A DNA stretch of 64,000 nt from Sphingomonas sp. S2M10 (GTDB lineage Bacteria > Pseudomonadota > Alphaproteobacteria > Sphingomonadales > Sphingomonadaceae): assembly GCF_012650175.1 (NCBI RefSeq), contig NZ_JAAILI010000008.1, positions 558,001 to 622,000 of the forward strand, read 5' to 3'. Shown one piece after another: positions 56,487 through 64,000 of the stretch (its first letter is position 1; the number at the start of each line of letters is the position of its first letter). The translations under genes and the position numbers were made by a program. The notes under the pieces were generated by a model, which searched no databases, was not told the DNA's origin, and saw nothing but the letters and a program-made list of their open reading frames with translations.

Positions 56487-57680
56487 ATGCGGTTCCCTTT
56501 GTTGACGGCTGCAGGCGCTCTTGTCTGCGCTGCACCTGCCGCGGCGCAGACTGCGCGGGACGGCTCCGATATCATCGTCACCGCAACACCGCTCGACCAG
56601 ACAGCGCGGCGGCTTGCCGAATGCCTGGCCAGGAACTGTCCGCCGAAAGAGGATATCGACGCGTCGCTGGCTCATGCCGAGAACCAGTTCGTCGCTGGCG
56701 ATTATGCTGGCGCGCGGGGTACCCTGTCCAAGGCCGTCCGTCGCAACAATGGCTATCGCCGCGTGCTGCCCGTGGAGGTGTCCGATCTCCAGCGCGCCTA
56801 CGGCCGCATGATCGATGTGGGCGGCCGGCCCGATGTCGCGCGAATCCTCCAGATCGATTCGCTGGACACCCTCAAGGAGGGACTCGACGGCGATGATCAC
56901 CGTGTATTCCTGCAGCGGGCGCTGGTCGCGGATCAGTTCGCGCAGAATGGCCGGTGGCGCGCTGCCGAGGACATCTATGCCCAGATCGAACGCAAGGCAG
57001 CGGCGGCGGGATTGCCACAGGTGTCTGCCTATGCGTTGCTGCGGAGAGCAAATCTGCTTGGCGCACTTGCCGCAAGCGACGAAATGTACGCGCCACGCTA
57101 CCGCGCGTTGTTGAACCGGCTGGAGAAGCTTCCGGGCGATGCCTTGACGCGGTACCGCCTCGCAGCGACGTTGCTTCGCGCCAAGGATGCGGCGCAACGC
57201 CACGACGATACCGCGCTGGAAGCGATTGTCGCAGGCATCGATGCGACCAGGTTCGCACAACCCCATCTGCTGTATGCGCCGACGATCGTTCTTGGCAGAA
57301 CCAGTCCGAGTCAATTGCCGGAGAGCGGCGCGACGGTTCCGCCACAATGGGCGGATTTCAGGATTACGATCGGGCAGAATGGACGCGTCGAAAGCGCCGA
57401 AATCCTGCGCCAGTCGCCGCATCTGGAGCAGCGCTGGATTCGCGAGGTTCGCAACAGCATCGTGCATCGGCGCTACACGCCCTATACCGGGGACCCGACA
57501 TCCGCGCCGGCGACGCGCATCGAGCGTTTCTCGTTCGTCCAGGATTGGGCGAACAATGACCATCCCATGTCGCGCAGCTCCCGGATCCGAGGCCAGAAGG
57601 CCGATGTCCGCGTGGCCTGGATCGACCTGACCCCCACCGACACCCCGCCCGCCGCCGCCCCAGGCAATGCCGGGACCTAA
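56487..57680 (+). CDS. Secreted protein with TonB-C-like domain
   Basis: 397 residues, GGGAGGAGC upstream. A Sec signal (MRFPLLTAAGALVCAAPAAA) precedes a helical, TPR-like region (about 35-290: ENQFVAGDYAGARGTLSKAV, then LVADQFAQNGRWRAAEDIY). The C-terminal WADFRITIGQNGRVESAEILRQSP and IREVRNSIVHRRYTPY are like a TonB C-terminal domain with no membrane anchor, a type common in sphingomonads. It is followed, convergently and 9 bases away, by a TonB-dependent receptor gene. GC is lower than in the neighbours. Confidence 0.75.
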   Translation: MRFPLLTAAGALVCAAPAAAQTARDGSDIIVTATPLDQTARRLAECLARNCPPKEDIDASLAHAENQFVAGDYAGARGTLSKAVRRNNGYRRVLPVEVSDLQRAYGRMIDVGGRPDVARILQIDSLDTLKEGLDGDDHRVFLQRALVADQFAQNGRWRAAEDIYAQIERKAAAAGLPQVSAYALLRRANLLGALAASDEMYAPRYRALLNRLEKLPGDALTRYRLAATLLRAKDAAQRHDDTALEAIVAGIDATRFAQPHLLYAPTIVLGRTSPSQLPESGATVPPQWADFRITIGQNGRVESAEILRQSPHLEQRWIREVRNSIVHRRYTPYTGDPTSAPATRIERFSFVQDWANNDHPMSRSSRIRGQKADVRVAWIDLTPTDTPPAAAPGNAGT

Positions 57681-57689
57681 GCGTCCCCC

Positions 57690-59795
57690 TCAATAGCCGA
57701 TCCGCAGCGATGCCCGCACCGTGCGCGGCGCGCCGGGATAGACCCACAGGCTGCTGTACGAGCTCATCGCATAGTGCGCGTCGAACAGGTTGTCGGCCTC
57801 CAGCCGCACGCTAACCCGGCGGGAAAAGGCGTATTCCGCGGCCGCCTTCACCTTGACATAGGCGGGCAGCACCAGCCCGCTGCCGTCAATCGCGCCGGTG
57901 CGGTCGCCGACAGTGGCCACCCCGCCGCTCACGGACGGCCCACGCCCGTCCGCGTCGAGGAAGCGGCCGAGCAGGAACACCGTCCCGGCATGGGTCGGCA
58001 CATCGAGCACGCGGTCCGTCGCGAAGCTGCGGTCGAGCGTGCGGGCGTGGGTCCAGGCGTAATTGGCAACGATTTGCCAGTTGCGGCCGAGCCTGGCCGA
58101 TCCGTCCAGCTCGATGCCATGGCTGCGCAGCTGGCCGACCGGCGCGTTGAAATTGGGATCGACGGGATCGTTGGTCAGGATGTTGCGCTTTTCGATAGCG
58201 AACCAGCTGACCGACACATCCACCCCCGGCAGCCGCGCCGAAGCGCCGAGCTCATAGCCCTTCCCCGTTTCGGGCGCGAAGCCGCCACCGTCACGCCCCG
58301 TCCCCGAATTGAGCACGAAGTTCTCACCCCAATTAGCATGGAGCGCGAAGCGGGGGTCGAGCCGGTATTGCGCCCCCACCCGGAAGTGCACCGGATCGTC
58401 CACCGCTCGCCCCACCGCGCCGGTGCGGGCGTTGGCGATGCGCTGGCGATAGGGATCGTAGCGGACCGCGCCGCTCAGCGTCAGACGATCGGTGACGTCC
58501 CACAGATCCTGTACATAGACCGTAGCCGCCCAGCGCTTCTCGCGATTGTCGACGGAGGGCGCCAGCGGCAGCGCGGTGCCACCATATACGGGCGCGAACA
58601 CGTCGATCGCATAGGGCGCCGCCGCCGTCGGATTCCGGCGGAGTAGCAATTCGTGATAATCGAGGACATAGCCCTTCACGCCGAAGCTCAGCCGGTGCCG
58701 GGCGACGCGGCCGGTCAGCTCCATCCGGGCGGAGACGTCGTCGACGGTGTAGCCGCGCTCCCGCCGCTGGCGCCACAGGCTGGTGCCGACCAGTCGCGAC
58801 TGGTCCGCCGAAAAGCCGTTCAAAGAGCCGGTGCGCCATGCGACGCCGCCGTTCAGCGCCCAGCCGCCGCCGAGCGTCACCTCCCCGGTCAGTTGGTGCC
58901 GCTCATTGCGGAAGCGGGTGACGCCGTTGGCGGGCTCGCCGAAATAGCGGTTGCGCGGCAGTGCGTTGGCATCGCCGCCGATGGCGGGCAGGCCGCGATC
59001 GAACGGCGTGTCGAAGCGGGTGATCTCGCCGACATAGGTCAGCTGCACGCCGTCCGCCGGCCGCCAGAGGAGCGAGGGCGCGATCGCCCGGCGCTTCAGC
59101 GTCACGAAATCGCGCCAGCCGTCGCTGTCCTCCACCGCGCCGGCCACCCGCACCGCCAGCGTGCCGGTGAGCGGCTGGTTGAGATCGAGCTCGACCCGTT
59201 TCGTGTCGAACGTGCCATAGCTCAGCGTTGCGCTGCCCGTTGCGATGAAGCCCGGCGTCTTGCTGACCAGGTTCACCCGCCCGCCCGGATCGGCATCGCC
59301 GAACAGCGCGCCCATCGGGCCCTTGAGGAGTTCGATCCGCTCGGTCGTCGCAGGGTCGCGCGGCGGCGCCATGCCGCGATTGGCGACAAAGCCGTCGACA
59401 TAGAATTCAGCGCCGCCGTCCGGCGTGCCCAGAAAGCCGCGGATCGCGAAATTGTCCATCACGCCGCCGCGGTTGTTCTGGTTGCTGACGCCACTGACCA
59501 GCTCCAGCGCATCCGCAAGGCGATAGGCTCCGGCGGCGGTGAGCAGGTCGCGCTCCAACACGCGGCTCGATCGCGACATGCGCTCGGTGGCGGGATCGGC
59601 AGAAAGCGTGCGATCGCTGTGCTGCTCGCGCGTGCCGAGCACGACGATTTCCTGTCCGGCAGGATCAGCATCCGTTTCCCGGTCGTCAGCCGCCGCCGGA
59701 AAAATCGCAGCGAGCGAAAACAAGGAGGCCGTGGCGAATGTTGCGCGCAAGATGGGTTGCCCTTTTTGTGATGTTGTATCATTTCGCTGCAACAT
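57690..59795 (-). CDS. TonB-dependent siderophore-type receptor
   Basis: 701 residues if started at the ATG at 59795. An N-terminal signal, then the plug domain (LADALELVSGVSNQNNRGGVMDNFAIRGF, GTTP replaced by GTPDGG; then RIELLKGPMGALFGDADPGGRVNLVSKTPG), then a 22-strand barrel ending ...YPGAPRTVRASLRIGY. The TonB box is probably EIVVLGTRE. Siderophore or other ferric ligand uptake at the outer membrane is likely. The start at 59795 overlaps the start of the divergent acyltransferase gene, leaving no promoter; a TTG at 59750 with AAAGGG upstream gives a cleaner signal peptide (RATFATASLFSLAAIFPAAA). Confidence 0.88.
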   Translation of the reverse strand: MLQRNDTTSQKGQPILRATFATASLFSLAAIFPAAADDRETDADPAGQEIVVLGTREQHSDRTLSADPATERMSRSSRVLERDLLTAAGAYRLADALELVSGVSNQNNRGGVMDNFAIRGFLGTPDGGAEFYVDGFVANRGMAPPRDPATTERIELLKGPMGALFGDADPGGRVNLVSKTPGFIATGSATLSYGTFDTKRVELDLNQPLTGTLAVRVAGAVEDSDGWRDFVTLKRRAIAPSLLWRPADGVQLTYVGEITRFDTPFDRGLPAIGGDANALPRNRYFGEPANGVTRFRNERHQLTGEVTLGGGWALNGGVAWRTGSLNGFSADQSRLVGTSLWRQRRERGYTVDDVSARMELTGRVARHRLSFGVKGYVLDYHELLLRRNPTAAAPYAIDVFAPVYGGTALPLAPSVDNREKRWAATVYVQDLWDVTDRLTLSGAVRYDPYRQRIANARTGAVGRAVDDPVHFRVGAQYRLDPRFALHANWGENFVLNSGTGRDGGGFAPETGKGYELGASARLPGVDVSVSWFAIEKRNILTNDPVDPNFNAPVGQLRSHGIELDGSARLGRNWQIVANYAWTHARTLDRSFATDRVLDVPTHAGTVFLLGRFLDADGRGPSVSGGVATVGDRTGAIDGSGLVLPAYVKVKAAAEYAFSRRVSVRLEADNLFDAHYAMSSYSSLWVYPGAPRTVRASLRIGY

Positions 59796-60951
59796 GAAGC
59801 GTACATTGTCAACCGAGGCCGGCGTGCCTGGCCGTCCCCGCATCCGCTCAATCGACGCCCTGCGCGGGCTGGTGATGTTGCTGATGCTGGTCGATCACAC
59901 CCGCGAATTCTTTTATGCACGGGTGCCGGTGCCCGATCCGCTCACGCCCGGCACGCCGACCGCGCTGTTCGTCACCCGACTGACGGCGCATTTCTGCGCG
60001 CCGGTGTTCGTCTTCCTCACCGGGCTGGCGGCATGGCTCTATGCGCGCTCGCGCGGCGGGGCTGCCGCGGCGTCCGACTTTCTGTGGAAGCGCGGGCTGT
60101 TCCTGGTGGTGCTGGAACTGACCGTGGTCAATTTCGCCTGGGGCTTCGATCTCACCCCGGCGATCCTCTATTTGCAGGTGATCTGGGTGATCGGGCTGTC
60201 GATGCTGGCGCTGGCCGTAATGGTGCGCCTGCCACGCCCTGCCCTGATCGCGCTGGGACTGGCGATCGTGCTCGGTCACAATCTGCTCGACAGCGTGCAT
60301 GTCGCGAGCGAGCCGGCCCACACGCTCTGGGCGGTGCTGCACGAGCGCACGATCCTCGATCTGCCCTGGGGCGGACGTCTGCGGATCAGCTATCCACTGC
60401 TCCCCTGGATCGGCGTCATTGCGCTCGGCTATGCGCTGGGGCCGTGGTTCGCGCCCGAGGCCGACGCCGCTGCGCGCCGGCGCAAACTGGTGACGACGGG
60501 CCTTGCCGCTCTGGCGCTGTTCGTGCTGCTGCGCGCGACCAATCTTTATGGCGATCTCCACCCCTGGCGTGCAGGCGCGAACGCGCTCGGCACCGCGCTG
60601 CAGTTCGTCAACCTCACCAAATACCCGCCCTCGGCAGACTTTGTGCTGGCGACGCTGGGCGTGGGGCTGATCGTGCTTGCGGCATTCGAGCGGTTGCCGC
60701 AGCGGATCGCGGAACTGCTCGCGGTGCTGGGCGGCGCGCCGCTGTTTTTTTACCTGTTCCACCTCTACGTGCTGAACGGCCTTAACCGGGCAGGTCGCCT
60801 ATTGCTCGGCGTGGAAGGTCCGGTGAGCGTGCCGAACGTCGTCGCGTTGTGGCTGCTGGCGGCGGCGATCGCGGTGCCGTGCTGGTTCGCCACCCGCGCC
60901 TTTGGCCGGATCAAGCGGCGGAGCGACGCCTGGTGGATGCGCTACCTATAG
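59794..60951 (+). CDS. Membrane acyltransferase-like protein (DUF1624/HGSNAT type)
   Basis: 385 residues, about ten membrane helices. The start RIRSIDALRGLVMLLMLVDHTREFF is the family signature of heparan-alpha-glucosaminide N-acetyltransferase-like proteins, with a conserved His. Further motifs are LPWGGRLRISYPLLPWIGVIALGYALG and GGAPLFFYLFHLYVL. The role in bacteria is unclear, perhaps moving an acyl group across the membrane. Divergent from the TonB receptor with overlapping starts. Confidence 0.85.
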   Translation: MKRTLSTEAGVPGRPRIRSIDALRGLVMLLMLVDHTREFFYARVPVPDPLTPGTPTALFVTRLTAHFCAPVFVFLTGLAAWLYARSRGGAAAASDFLWKRGLFLVVLELTVVNFAWGFDLTPAILYLQVIWVIGLSMLALAVMVRLPRPALIALGLAIVLGHNLLDSVHVASEPAHTLWAVLHERTILDLPWGGRLRISYPLLPWIGVIALGYALGPWFAPEADAAARRRKLVTTGLAALALFVLLRATNLYGDLHPWRAGANALGTALQFVNLTKYPPSADFVLATLGVGLIVLAAFERLPQRIAELLAVLGGAPLFFYLFHLYVLNGLNRAGRLLLGVEGPVSVPNVVALWLLAAAIAVPCWFATRAFGRIKRRSDAWWMRYL

Positions 60952-61206
60952 CTCGCCGCGCATCCGCCGCTGGTGGTATTTCACCCGCACGGTGATGCCG
61001 AGCACCATCAGGAAGAAGGCGAGCCCCAGCACCGCCGCCGGCACCGCGATCGGCATCGGCCACACCTTCGCCCGCAGCGCCGCGAGCAGCGCGCCGAGCA
61101 CCGCCAGCCATACCGCCCCCATCCGCAGCGGCCGCGCGATCTGCTTCAGCTCGGCCTTATAGGCGGCGCGTTGGGCAGGATCGTTCAGGTTCGGCGGGGT
61201 CGGCAT
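60946..61206 (-). CDS. Small two-helix membrane protein
   Basis: 86 residues with two membrane helices (about 29-46 and 52-73: GAVWLAVLGALLAALRA, PIAVPAAVLGLAFFLMVLGITV), and a basic C-terminus. Its start is 22 bases inside the 3' end of the GNAT gene upstream, so the two are likely coupled. The 3' end overlaps the acyltransferase gene by six bases. Function unknown. Confidence 0.75.
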   Translation of the reverse strand: MPTPPNLNDPAQRAAYKAELKQIARPLRMGAVWLAVLGALLAALRAKVWPMPIAVPAAVLGLAFFLMVLGITVRVKYHQRRMRGEL

Positions 61207-61724
61207 GTCCAGTCTTCCTTGAGCAGCCCGTAGAGCGTGGTGTCGCGGATACCGATATGGGTTTCCCATTCGGCGCGCAGCACGCCCTCCAGCCGGAAGC
61301 CCAGCCGTTCGAGCAGCCGGCGCGAATACACATTGTCCGGGTCCGTGTCCGCAAAAACCCGCCGGTGGTCCTCGGTGAGAAACAGCCAGTCGAGCACTGC
61401 GGTCAGCGCCTCGTCCGCGATCCCCCGCCCCCAGTGCGGCCGCGCGAGCAGATAGCCGATCTCGCTGACCGCCGGCCGCTTCTCGCCCACCGCGACATAG
61501 CCGATCGCGATGTCCTCATCCGCAAGCGTGATCGCCCAGACCCGCCAGGCCGGATCGCCGCGCGCCAGGCTGGCGCGGGTCTCGTCGAGGGTACGGTGGG
61601 GCGCGTGACTCCACCAGGTCATCAGCTCTGGGTCGGACAGGCTGGGGAACAGCGCCTCGGCATCGTCCACCGTGCGCGGCCGCAGGCGCAGCCGCGCGGT
61701 GGCCAGCACCGGGGTTTCGGACAT
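61185..61724 (-). CDS. RimJ/RimL-type GNAT acetyltransferase
   Basis: 179 residues. Opening LATARLRLRPRTVDDAEALFPSLSDPELMTWWSHAPH, then GYLLARPHWGRGIADEALTAVLDWLF and NVYSRRLLERLGFRLEGVLR, as in ribosomal-protein or small-molecule N-acetyltransferases. It overlaps the downstream small membrane protein gene by 22 bases and starts a base after the stop of the AIM24 gene. Confidence 0.9.
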   Translation of the reverse strand: MSETPVLATARLRLRPRTVDDAEALFPSLSDPELMTWWSHAPHRTLDETRASLARGDPAWRVWAITLADEDIAIGYVAVGEKRPAVSEIGYLLARPHWGRGIADEALTAVLDWLFLTEDHRRVFADTDPDNVYSRRLLERLGFRLEGVLRAEWETHIGIRDTTLYGLLKEDWTCRPRRT

Positions 61725-61725
61725 C

Positions 61726-62556
61726 TCAGCGATTGCCGCCGATGAAATCGCCCAGGCCGCCCAGCACCGAACCTTCGCCGCGATTCTGCCCGCCGCCCAT
61801 CGCCGCCGCCATCATTCGCCCGGCCAGCCGCGCGAAGGGCAGCGACTGGATCCACACCTTGCCGGGCCCGCGCAGCCGCGCGAAGAACACGCCCTCGCCG
61901 CCGAACACCATGCTGCGCACGCCGCCGACCGAGACGAGGTCGAAATCCACCGATGGCGTCAGCGCCGCGAGGCAGCCGGTATCGACATGGAGTTCCTCGC
62001 CCGGCGCCAGTTCGCGCTCGACGATCGCGCCGCCCATCTGGACGAACACCCAGCCGTCGCCGTCGAGCCGCTGCATGATGAAGCCCTCGCCGCCGAACAG
62101 CCCGGTCATCACCCGGCGCTGGAAGGCGATGCCCATCTGCACGCCCTTGGCGGCGGCGAGAAAGGCGTCCTTCTGGCAGATCAGCGTGCCGCCGACATCC
62201 GCCAGCCGCAGCGGCACGATCGCGCCCGGCACCGGCGAGGCGAAGGCGACGCGCGCCTTGCCGCTGCCCTGGTGGGTGAAGACGGTGGTGAACAGCCCCT
62301 CGCCGGTGACCAGCCGCTTCCCCGCGCCGAGCAGCTTGTCCATGAAGCCGCCGCCGGCGTTGCTGCCGTCGCCGAACACGGTTTGCATCACGATCGGCGC
62401 ATCCTTCCACACCATCGCGCCGGCCTCGGCCACCGCGCTTTCGCCGGGATCGAGTTCGATCTCGACGAACTGCAGCTCCTGGCCCTTGATCTCGAAATCG
62501 ATGTCGTCGGCATAGCCTTCGCGGCGCGTGTGCGACCAGGGGCTCATCGGCGGCAT
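61726..62556 (-). CDS. AIM24/TIGR00266-family protein
   Basis: 276 residues. Beta-helical family of unknown role: DIDFEIKGQELQFVEIELDPGESAVAEAGAMVWKD, GGGFMDKLLGAGKRLVTGEGLFTTVFTH, then VDFDLVSVGGVRSMVFGGEGVFFARLRGPGKVWIQSLPFARLAGRM. Gly-rich stretches are normal in this family. An ATG three codons in (MSPW) is an alternative start. First gene of AIM24-GNAT-small membrane protein. Confidence 0.9.
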   Translation of the reverse strand: MPPMSPWSHTRREGYADDIDFEIKGQELQFVEIELDPGESAVAEAGAMVWKDAPIVMQTVFGDGSNAGGGFMDKLLGAGKRLVTGEGLFTTVFTHQGSGKARVAFASPVPGAIVPLRLADVGGTLICQKDAFLAAAKGVQMGIAFQRRVMTGLFGGEGFIMQRLDGDGWVFVQMGGAIVERELAPGEELHVDTGCLAALTPSVDFDLVSVGGVRSMVFGGEGVFFARLRGPGKVWIQSLPFARLAGRMMAAAMGGGQNRGEGSVLGGLGDFIGGNR

Positions 62557-62634
62557 GGGCGTCTCTCCTGCGTGTGTTGCAGCGGCGTACTACACCAAAG
62601 CCGATGGGGAGCGGAAGCCTCCCCACGCGCCCGT

Positions 62635-62730
62635 CGTCATTCCCGCGCAGGCGGGTATCCATGTGCCAGGACGCCTGGGATGGCGCCGCGCGGTTCACAT
62701 CAATGGATCCCCGCCTTCGCGGGGATGACG
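62635..62730. repeat. Dispersed inverted-repeat element, family D copy 2
   Basis: 96-bp element between the AIM24 and mmsA genes. The left end CGTCATTCCCGCGCAGGCGG (62635-62662 in full) pairs with the right end CGCCTTCGCGGGGATGACG (62703-62730 in full). The middle part has GCCAGGACGCCTGG, matching the reverse strand of copy 1 at 11601-11697. Confidence 0.85.
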
Positions 62731-62843
62731 ACGGGTCGGGTGGGAGGAACACCCTCCGGGGTGACATGCCGGACGCGCTGTGTCATTGCGCAACTTAATT
62801 ACAAGGCATGAGTCGGCGTCCAGCCGATCCGCAGGAGAGTATG

Positions 62844-64000
62844 ATGCGTGTTATCGATCATGTGATCGTCGGCCATTCCGGCGGCGGCGCGGGCCGCATG
62901 TCGGACGTTTTCGATCCCAATAGCGGCGCCGTGCAGGCGCAGGTGGCGCTCGGCACCGCTGCCGATCTCGACCGCGCGGTGGCCGCCGCGATGGCCGCCC
63001 AGCCCGGCTGGGCCGCGACCAACCCGCAGCGCCGCGCCCGGGTGATGTTCCGCTTCAAGGAGCTGGTCGAGGCGAACATGGACGCGCTCGCCCACATGCT
63101 CTCCGCCGAGCATGGCAAGGTGATCGCCGATTCGAAGGGCGACATCCAGCGCGGGCTCGAGGTGATCGAGTTCGCCTGCGGCATCCCGCACGCGCTCAAG
63201 GGCGAGTACACGCAAGGCGCCGGCCCCGGCATCGACGTCTATTCGATGCGGATGCCGCTGGGCATCGGCGCGGGCATCACCCCGTTCAACTTCCCGGCGA
63301 TGATCCCGATGTGGATGTTCGGGGTGGCGATCGCCTGCGGCAACGCCTTCATCCTGAAACCCTCCGAGCGCGACCCCAGCGTGCCCGTCCGCCTCGCCGA
63401 GCTGATGCTGGAAGCCGGCGCGCCGCAAGGCATCCTGCAGGTGGTGCAGGGCGACAAGGAAATGGTCGATGCGATCCTCGACCATCCGGCGATCGGCGCG
63501 GTGAGCTTCGTCGGCTCGTCGGACATCGCCCATTATGTCTATCGCCGCGGCGTCGAGGCGGGGAAGCGCGTCCAGGCGATGGGCGGCGCCAAGAACCACG
63601 GCATCGTCATGCCCGATGCCGATCTCGACCAGGTGGTGGCGGACCTGTCCGGCGCGGCGTTCGGCTCGGCGGGCGAGCGCTGCATGGCGCTGCCCGTGGT
63701 GGTGCCGGTCGGCGACAAGACCGCCGATGCCCTGCGCGAAAAGCTGATCCCCGCGATCGAGGCACTGCGCGTAGGCGTCTCCACCGACGCCGAGGCGCAG
63801 TACGGCCCGGTGGTCAACGCCGCGCACAAGGCCCGGGTGGAAAACTGGATCCAGACCGGCGTCGACGAAGGCGCCGAGCTGGTCGTCGACGGCCGCGGCT
63901 TTTCGCTGCAGGGGCACGAGAACGGCTTCTTCATCGGCCCGTCGCTGTTCGACCGCGTGACCCCGGCGATGAAGAGCTATCAGGAGGAGATTTTCGGCCC
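62844..64000 (+). CDS. mmsA: Methylmalonate-semialdehyde dehydrogenase, 3' end cut by window edge
   Basis: 385 residues visible; the frame stays open to the window end at EEIFGP. CoA-acylating aldehyde dehydrogenase of valine and thymine (and inositol) breakdown, forming propionyl-CoA or acetyl-CoA. ITPFNFPAMIPMWMFGVAIACGNAFILKPSERDPS is the cofactor site, and the catalytic Cys is in GSAGERCMALPVVV. The full protein is normally near 500 residues. GGAG lies upstream; an ATG one codon earlier (62841) is possible. Confidence 0.95.
   Translation, partial: MRVIDHVIVGHSGGGAGRMSDVFDPNSGAVQAQVALGTAADLDRAVAAAMAAQPGWAATNPQRRARVMFRFKELVEANMDALAHMLSAEHGKVIADSKGDIQRGLEVIEFACGIPHALKGEYTQGAGPGIDVYSMRMPLGIGAGITPFNFPAMIPMWMFGVAIACGNAFILKPSERDPSVPVRLAELMLEAGAPQGILQVVQGDKEMVDAILDHPAIGAVSFVGSSDIAHYVYRRGVEAGKRVQAMGGAKNHGIVMPDADLDQVVADLSGAAFGSAGERCMALPVVVPVGDKTADALREKLIPAIEALRVGVSTDAEAQYGPVVNAAHKARVENWIQTGVDEGAELVVDGRGFSLQGHENGFFIGPSLFDRVTPAMKSYQEEIFG

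Overview
The window is GC-rich DNA, tightly packed with genes, from an alphaproteobacterium most like Sphingomonas or a close relative. The signs are a gcrA cell-cycle regulator gene, a petABC cytochrome bc1 operon, separate glyQ and glyS genes, a Tad/Cpa pilus locus, HWE-type sensory kinases, and many gene families typical of sphingomonads. No rRNA, tRNA, CRISPR array, insertion sequence or prophage was seen. Most of the window is chromosomal housekeeping DNA with accessory islands and several families of dispersed palindromic repeats.

Layout. 0-4 kb: the end of a Tad pilus cluster (cpaE, tadB, tadC) and a membrane-anchored coiled-coil protein. 4-12 kb: an SDR, ppdK coupled to a chorismate-lyase-like gene, then glyQ-glyS; glyS carries an in-frame palindromic element and a patch of low GC. 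12.6-18 kb: a six-gene minus-strand operon (hexapeptide acyltransferase, acyl carrier protein, SDR, AMP ligase, LuxE-like, LuxC-like). It resembles a split version of the tetronate/acyl-modification module of Vibrio O-antigen clusters. 18-23 kb: rplY, pth, small secreted proteins, a TbpB-like lipoprotein and ychF. 23-27 kb: an HWE kinase with a lone receiver protein, divergent from a chemoreceptor. 26.8-29.4 kb: a MerR-family regulator with a perfect mer-like operator, facing a glutaredoxin-MauE fusion and a Met/His-rich outer-membrane protein, which together look like a thiophilic-metal (Cu/Ag/Hg) response unit. 31.4-33.4 kb: a probable nuclease toxin with a candidate immunity gene. 33.9-37.2 kb: petA-petB-petC-apt. 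37.4-45.7 kb: trmL-hemF, membrane proteins, lipB, queC-queE and hslO. 46.3-48.6 kb: argD-argF, with a second copy of the glyS element between them. 48.7-56.3 kb: a patatin lipoprotein, an ABC-2 permease, gcrA, a katB-ankB-like pair and parE. 56.5-64 kb: a TonB-C-like secreted protein, a TonB-dependent receptor facing an acyltransferase, GNAT and AIM24 proteins, and the start of a methylmalonate-semialdehyde dehydrogenase gene.

The main candidates for new biology are the split LuxC/LuxE acyl-reduction operon, the cloverleaf-shaped repeat that has entered the coding sequence of glyS and supplies the ribosome binding site of argF, the toxin-immunity pair, and the MerR-glutaredoxin-MauE metal unit. 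All calls come from reading the sequence by eye; no database search was run.
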